From Oryzias latipes (lineage: Eukaryota > Chordata > Actinopteri > Beloniformes > Adrianichthyidae): 64,000 nucleotides of DNA. Of this stretch, positions 44,901-53,796 are shown in pieces (within the stretch, counting starts at the first letter, position 1; the number at the start of each line of letters is the position of its first letter). The stretch is from contig NC_019869.2 of the NCBI RefSeq assembly GCF_002234675.1, positions 14,241,015-14,305,014 of the forward strand, read 5' to 3'. The position numbers and the translations under genes were made by a program. The notes under the pieces were generated by a model. It had not been told where the DNA came from and made no database searches. It saw only the letters and a list, made by a program, of their open reading frames with translations.

Positions 44901-47900
44901 AGATTAACACTTACCTTTTTTATTTTTGTAGTTATTATTTGTAACTGTTCATACATTACCATAATATTTGGATTTTTGCAGATACATTCATACTTATGTC
45001 TGCACTTTAAAGGAAGCTTTTCATTTATGAATTGATTATTCACTTTCCTTTTGGAATGAAATTTACCTTTTACTTTGGTCATTTCTGCCCCATTATTGGT
45101 TAATAATATTATAATTTTTTTAATTATATTTTGTTCGTGTTTGATTTCTATTTCATTGTGAGATATGATGTATAGAAAATATTCAATATAAATAGTTAGA
45201 TTTGATTTCGGTAGATGATTTTATCATATTTCCATGCATGATGAGAAAGAGTGCCCTATAGTTTTTCAACAAGTCTTGTTCTTTTAGTTTTCTGAAAAAA
45301 AGTTTACAGATGTTTCAAATCGTATAGAAAATGTTTTACTAGAAAAACCTACGTAGTTCTTTGACACAGTCGCTGACGAGCTGCTGCTCTTTCTCCTCAT
45401 ACGTTTCCGTCTCAGTCTTCAGGTGGTTGGCCTGCATACAGAGTCAAAGTCAACATTTCCCCTCAACTCCGTGGAAACCAGGATGTGACGGGGGAGAGTC
45501 ACCTCAGAGCGCAGCGACAGGTTCTCCTCTTCCAAGTCCTTCAGCTGCCTCTGCAGGGTGTTGCTCACAAAGCCGCCTGAGGCAGTTTCTGCTTTGATCT
45601 TCTTATCTCTAAAGGGCACCAACAAAATAAAAGGACTCACAGACTGACCTCCACGCTCGTATGATGCTTCCCTTTTAAAAAGAAGGTCATTAAGCTGACG
45701 TGGGGGAGCTGCTGGACTCGTCCTCACTCTCCTCCACCGCGTTGGTGTAAAACTGCAGCAGCTCATCCTTCAGGTTCAGCTCGTGGTGAAGCTGGGCCAC
45801 CTGGAGGAGCACAGGTACAGTTTACCACACGGAACAAGCTTCGACAGTTGGTTTTTTGGCATTCGGGCTACTTTTGAGACGAGACAAATTATGAAAAGCA
45901 GATTGAATATGATTAAAAATTCCTCTGTCATCAACAGCTTGTTGAATTGGACTTGTGGGTTAGTAGTTGTCATGTCAACAACGCCAAATCGTACAGTGTG
46001 CCAAACTTTCTATGTGAGTTCTATTTGAGGTTCTTTGTGAGCGACTGACCGCGGGCCAGTCGACAAAAACAAGCACGCTCTGATACCTTTTTTCAACATA
46101 TTTTTGCTAATCCTTGTGTTTTTTTAATGATATATTTTCTTTAATGCAAGAAATAATAATATAAATATAATATGATATAAACGGACCAATCAGATGCCTG
46201 AATAAAAGCAGGTGGCCTCGTGTAAAACATTCAAAACGTTTGATTGACAGATTCTCTTGAGCCCATTTTCAAGTGGTAGGGGTGTGGCCCTCCAAAAAGC
46301 TCACTCCTGATTGGTGAGAGTGGTTGCCATAGAAACAATGATTCAGAATCAATTACAGTCTGGCTCCAACATGGCGGCGCCTGTATTTAAAAGAACATGG
46401 TGACTGAATTGACCTCATTTGGTTAGAGATGATGTCACACTTACTCCAGTTCTCATATATAGCCAATGGCACCATATTTTTACTTTTTTTGTTTATTTAT
46501 TTGTGATCTACTTCCCACATGTCCTCAGGATCGACTACTCAATTGCAATTGATGTATCGGGCATCCCCGATCTACGCTGTGTGTGAAGTCAGACCTCCTC
46601 TGTGATTTGTCCCACTTGTTCCTCCAGGTAGTCATTCTGTTCGGTCAGAGTTCGATTCTTCTTGAGAAGCGACTGACCGATCTTTGCAGCCAGCTCCAGA
46701 TCTCGTTCTTTCTACGGTGGAAAAGAAGAACTTTGGTGGACATTTCAGATCCTTTACGACGAAGAAACTCACAGAAGACACAGGAGAACGTCTCACCTCC
46801 TCCAACAAACGTGTGACAGCGTCGATGTCATTGTAGGTCTTCGTCATCTGGCCCACCCTGTCCGCACATAGCACTGTGGAAACACAGAACACGGCGAGTG
46901 TGAGGTGATGCCACGCCTCCTCCAGCTGTGATGTAACGGTGAAAAGGCTGTTTTCCATGGCGCACACCAAATTGGTGTGATGCCCCCGAGGGGTCGACCA
47001 TTATTGACCTGCGAGCTTTGATCAATAAAGTGTTGGGTGTGCTGAAAAATCACTGTTATTTTATTAAAGTGACAGCAGCTTGTTTTATAAATAAAGATGA
47101 TTTGATTGAATCAGGTCCAAGTCAAGGTTAAGATTAAGATTTAAGGTTATTCTGTGCAAATTCAGGCTAAAACTAATCCCATGCAGGACACTTTTCACAG
47201 AGCAGAGGTCTGAACTTTAACCAATGTGTCGATAAGGAAAAGACAATTTACCGCTCTTGTCTTCATGGCAGAACCAGTCCTCCAGCTCACGCTTGTCCCT
47301 CACCACCACCTTTACCCGGCTCTCACCGTCCATTCTACTGTCTTGCCTCACAACACTAAACGGTTCACCTTCTATTTGATCCACACAGACTGAACAAACT
47401 CCGCCCACATGGGCACTTCAGCCAATATGAGTTAGGCAAGCACGGGGGGGGGAGGGGGGGGCAAACGGTTTGAATTCATTAATGATCTATGTTTGATGGT
47501 CAACCTGACAGAACTGGACAGAGACTGGAACAAGAGTCTGCTGCAAACGCAGAAGTCCTGCTTTTAGATGAACTAAGAACGCCAACAAACTGTTCAACCA
47601 ACACCTCAAGGAGATGAGATCCAACTTTCCCTTTAGCAGGATTTAGTTCAAGAAGCAGGTCAACCATTAAAGATATAAACAAAACTATTTTTCTACTTGA
47701 TTTGACCAGACTTACTTATTTACAACCTATGTTCAAGATTTTTTGATTAAAATTGCAATTTTTAAACCATCTGTTTTGATTTTAGTGAAACTCAAACATG
47801 TCTATTTTTAGGGTAAAGGCACTGAGACAAAAGAGGTGGAGAAATCCAACCACTGACTGTATAGAGAACTGTACTGAGTGACTCCTCTCCCCTGGTGTTC

Positions 47901-50900
47901 CAAACAGGAAGTAACTGTTGGTTCCAGGAAGCCAAAATCTCATTGACCTCTATAGAGAAATAAACAGCTATTACTCAGTCATTTTATTGGTCAGAATAAA
48001 CACTTTCTCTGGTAGCTTTTTTTAATATAGTCTAGTTAATCCTCAATTTTTATGCAATGTTTTTCTGCAGTGCAAGTCACTGAAGTTGTAAACTGACCAA
48101 TCAGGTGTCTCAATAAAAGGGTGTGGTCTCAAGTTGAACATTTGAAACTTTTGATTTTGTGTAGCCCGCTTTCAGGTGGAAAGGGTGTGGACTCCCAACA
48201 ACCGGCGAGAGTGGTTGCCGTAGAAACATGAACTCAGACCGACTTGTACCAATCACTGCTTACTGACGTCATCTGGTTCCAACATGGGAGCGTCTGTATT
48301 GCGGGTGTAAGAAAATGGACTTCATTGGGTTTGAGCCAGAAGTTAAGCATTTTCTACGGGAGATGTCGCACTCACTCAGTCCAGTTCTCTAATACAGTCA
48401 GTGATTCCAACAGAACTTCAAAATTTACTTTGCCCTGCCCACTTGCCATTTTAAGAACACAGCTGAGGTGGGCAGAGGAAACTCCAGTCAATATGCCCCT
48501 CCCCCTCAGGCTTCATTTTCAGTCCCATTGTCGCTGTGCCAACAGTTGGTCTGAATCTAAGATCCACCTTAATGTCCACAGGCTTCAACATTTTCTGATA
48601 AGTTCTGACTTGACAGCTTAAGGAGTAATTAAAGTTATATTTGACCGTTTTATCTGTTTTTTTGATCAAATGTTCTTGAAGCAAACCTTCATTCCGGAAA
48701 TGTCTGCCCTCATCATCTCAGCAGGTTCTGGAAAATCTCTCATCTTCAAACTCAGAATTTAAATCCTGAAGTTTAAGCTCAGCTTTGAAACAGTTTTACA
48801 TTCAACAGTTCGATACATTTAATCAAATGTAGAGAATTTTGCCATTTTATTTTCTGTCAGATTCATTTTCTACAGAAGTCTTTCCAGATAAATTGTTGAT
48901 ATTTTGATTTTTATTCACTTAAACTTCCATTTAAGACAATAGTCATTTATTAGTAAAGTGCTTTTGCTGAAATGTTTGAAGCCACCTGATCAAGGAAAAC
49001 ATTTAACAATAAATTAAATTGTTGGTCTTAAATTATAATCACATTGAAACGTCACTAGTACTCCGCTTGTTATCAGGCTGTTTCCATTTTTCTGTTTATG
49101 ACAGTAACTTTCAGCCAAAGGGAAAAAAAAGAAACCCGCAGACTCCTTTAGGATGGACTTTAACCCAAACATGACAGAGATAACATGAGGTTTGTACGTC
49201 TAAGGTCATTTAGTGATCATAAACTTTTTACATTTATCTATCAGGGAGCTGATGATCAATTATTTCTATTATTCTTGGAACTAAAGATCAATAATGGACT
49301 CACATAATCTCTCCATGAAGTGATCAATTAACTTTGGGCCCTCAGGCAGTACTGGTCATGACTCCTGACCAGGAGTCCTAACGCGTCATGACTGCAGATT
49401 AAACCTCAGCTGAAACTCTGGAGAATCTTTCCATCTATCTACTAAACCTGTTTTTTTCCAGTTCAGGCTCACATGGATGCTGGAGCCTATCCAGCTACTG
49501 TCAGGCAAAGCTGGGGCACATCTCACTTGTCCATCACCGAAACAAGCAACCACACACGCACAGTCACACCTAAGGACAACTGAGAACCACCAATTAACCT
49601 GTGAGGCATGTTTTTGGACTGTGGGAAGAAACCGGAGAAAACCCACAACTGCACACAGAATGATCCCAGCCAGGATTCAAACCAGAGCCTTCTCGCTGTG
49701 AGAACTAACCACTACACCACCTTCAGAGATCCTCCATCACAACACTGCACCAGTAGTGTGGAGCTGCAGCTTTTCCCCGCAGCGTGCATGCCGTTACACT
49801 GCAGGACCAACCCAAACTCACCAAAAAAGGCCTCTCTCGTCTTTTTAAGTGGAAGAACTTGCACAATTGGTGGCTGACTAAATACTCTTTTGCCCCACTA
49901 TATTATACACTGTTCAGCATTCGCACTCTTAGAAGCTGGCCTGCACTTTCTACACACTGGGCACTTTTCTTCACAAAAGGGTTTGTGGTTCAAATCTCAG
50001 CAGAGATCTTTGTCCATTTAATCGCTTTCATTTGGAAACAGCTTTAAATGTAATGAAACTATTGACTGTATTAAGAAAACCTAAAAAGATACAAAGTAAA
50101 CTGAGCAACCGCTGGACTTAGTCATGTGACTGTCAGGAGTGTGTACGACACCACCTGATCACTGACCAACTTGGAGTCTGACTCAGAAGCAGAGTCATTG
50201 TTGACATTTTATGTTCCTCTTTTATCAGCCACGGTTGTGTTTTTTCACATATCTTCCGTCTTCGTCAGATTCCAGGTGTCAGTTATCAAAACAGACACAA
50301 TAGTTGCCATTTCAGTGTGGAGTTGATGACTTCGGTCTGAATGTGTACAGGTTCATTTTGCAGTGGGTGATACATTTTTTTTATTTTTCATAACATTTTG
50401 AACTGAAATACTTTCTGTGAGAGAGACAGCAGTCGTTCCTCAAACCCAAAGGGTATACCAGGTAGCAGTGGATGCAGTTTAATGTTCCCAGACAGAAACG
50501 TAACTGAATGTTTTTTCTGTTGACTTGAGCTCATGGTTGACATGTCTGTGGACAAAACTATTTCAAAGCTAGATTCCTCATAATACGATACGTATCCCGA
50601 TATTGTACCGGAACACATTTTCTATCTATTTTTTTAAAGTATGACCTAGAAAAAACTCTACCTGAATTTCAATAAGTCGTCCGCTTTAATAAAATTGTAA
50701 AATTTCATATATTTAATAATCACAATGTTAAGCACTGCAACTGTATTTTAATATATATATAATTATAATATATGTAATGTTAATAATATAAATATAATTA
50801 TATATACCTGATATATATGATATGTATACTGTTTTACAGCATTTTGGTTGATGCTATGTGCATTAGCTGCTGTGCAGCTGCAATGCTTCACTCGTTCTTA

Positions 50901-53756
50901 TCTGAGCTGCTCCGCGTCTGCTCTACTGCCAATTAGCGGTCGAGGGTTTAAGTGAAAAACAAGAGTCAGACGCTGAAGGACGCTCATAAGTAATTAAATA
51001 AATATCATTCTGACAGCATTTTGAATCAATACAAATATCGTCAAATGTACTATTGCGATATTTCGCTGAAACAATTTTTTTCTTACACCCCTACTAACCA
51101 CTACACCACCATGTGGCTTGAACCACCAAACCATGTATTTAGTAGAAACAATTCATTTATTAAAACATAGAATTTTCCTGACTTCTTGTCTTATTTTGTG
51201 AAGCTCGATCTTTAGCATCTGCAGCAATTGATCAAGAAGCGTAACCTGGATCCATCTGTGTTGCCAATTTAAGGCCTATTTCCAAACTCCCTTTCCTCTC
51301 AAAGATTCTGGAAAAAATTGTCGGTGTCCCATTGAAGGATTTTCTAAATGAAAATGGCAACCTTGAGGTTTTCCAGTCTGGCTTCAAATCCCTACACAGC
51401 ACCGAGTCAGCTCTGCTCAGGGTGTTTAACGACCTCCTCTTAGCTACAGATGCTGGGGACCATGTGGTTCTGGTGCTACTGGATCTTCGACACACTAGAT
51501 CACAACATCTTGATCTCCTGATTACAGCAACTGGTAGACATCTGTGGCACTGCTCTGAAGTGGTTTAGGTCATATTTAAAAGATAGAACATTTTGTGTAA
51601 ACCTTAATAATGTTCAGTCTTCCCCTGCTCCTCTACTGTACGGGATCCCGCAGGGTTCAGTCCTTGGGCCTCTGCTCTTCTCCCTTTACTTGTTCCCCGT
51701 GGGTTCCATTATTAGAAAGCACAATAACCAAGAAGGATGCCTACTCCATCAGCAAATTGAGTGCTTGGAGGAACTGAAAACCTGGATGTCTCTTAACTTT
51801 CTCCACTTCAATGAGGAAAGGACAGAGGTGATTGTCTTCAGTCCCAGTGGCAACAGTGGGTCACACCCTATAGCTCTGGGCTCTCTCACTCAATTGGTTA
51901 AATCTACTGTCACAAACTTAGGAGTGAAGATGGACAATGGCTTTAATTTGGACAAGCTGATGAGCTCAGTGGTGAGACCCAGCTTCTTTCAGTAAAGGCA
52001 GCTGGCTAAAGTCAAATCGTTCTTATCAAGAAAGTACTTTGAGACAGTAATCCACGCTTTTGTTACAACTCGGCTAGATTACTGTAACTCTCTTAACTTT
52101 GGTGTCCCTCACTCATCCTTGTCCCGTCTCCAGCTGATGCAGAACGCTGCTGCACGCTTGTTATCTGGAACGTGGAAGAGAGACCTTATTACACCAGTTA
52201 TGGCTTCTTTACACCTGCTGCCTGTCCATTTTAGAGTCTGTTTTAAAATTATTTTATTTATTTTTAAATCTTTAAATGGTCTGGCTCCGCCCTACCTCTC
52301 TGGGCCGCTACAGCTGCATTCCCCTTCCCGCTCGCTTAGGTCAGCTGACCAGCTGCTCCCAGATGTGCCAAGGGCATGGCGGAAACTCAGAGGGGACAGA
52401 GCATTTGCCGTTGCTGGCCCCAACTTGTGGAATGCACTGCCTATGCAGGTTGGGCTGGACCGTTCACTGAATGATTTTAAATCCAAGTTAAAAACTCACT
52501 TTTTCTACCTGGCTTTTGACTCAAGGTGAGTTGATGTTTTTATTTATTTTATTGATTTTATGCTGTTTGTTTTAGATTGTTGTTTTGTTTTTTATCCTGT
52601 GTTGTTAAGCACTTTGGTCAGCCTCTGCTGTTTTAAAAACGCCTTATAAATAAAGTTGACTTGACTTGACTTGACTCATGTGTTGACATCACTTCCTGTC
52701 TTTCCCTGAGTTCCATAAACAGCCAAACTGTTGGCTTAGGTTAATATTCTTCCATATTTCGTCTGTTTTGCTTCTGTTCTGTTGGTTTCTTTGTTTCCAA
52801 AGAACTTTATCTTCAGTTCGCTGAATCTTCCTAGATGCCCCTCTAATGTTACTTCATAAGTAGTTATTTTTTAATTATCAGTTATTTTCTGTATACTGCA
52901 CGGCACCTTTAACGGCAATAGCTTCAGCTGAAAAAAAATCCCTGAGTATATTAAAAAAAGAGCAACCTAAGAGCGCCTCCCTGCTCTCTGGCTCTGGGGG
53001 CCTTGCGGCGGTCCTGCTGGCCCTGGCCTGGGTGGCGGTCTTGGTCGCCCGGGGGGCGGTTGTTCCCTGCCTGTTCCCGTGTGGCGTTGGGGGAATTCCG
53101 GCTGCCGCTGCTGCTGCGGCGGGGGTATGGGTGTGGGGGTGGCTGGGCGCTCCTCCTCCTTCTTTTCACATTCCACCATCCATTTTAGAAGAACATAAAC
53201 ACTCACCTGAGCACAGGTGTTAGCTCACCTTTGCACTAATAGTTTGCATGATTGAATGAATGAAAGATTTCACACTAGTTGGTTTAAAGGCATAGGTATG
53301 CGTTCGTGAACACTATCTGTTTTGTGTACATGTTGACATGTGGACATTTTTGCGGCTAGCAGGTGTGTTGATAATATTTGAGTGTGTGTGAACAGGTCCC
53401 GCCCTTTTTGTACTACATTTGAACCGTACCGTAACGATAAACAACCAGTAAACCTGTCTGCTCTATGCTGCTTCATGGTCTTACCCCCCTTCCCCTCCTA
53501 TTATCACCCTCCTACCCCCCCCTCTCTCTAACGTCCCTCTCTCTTCTTCCCCTCTTTCCTTTTCCGTCCGGTCCAACACCAAAGATTTTCAAACACGATT
53601 GAAATTAATAAAGTTTGGCCTCAATTACAAAAGGGGTTTATTCAGACATACCTTTGGTTTGTCTGAAGATGAATAACCCCTCTTGTTAAAATAAAATATG
53701 TCCAACACAAGAGGCCCTCAGCTCTCATCTGTTTGCCTAGCTGTTGGACAGGACAA

Positions 53757-53796
<40 letters not shown>

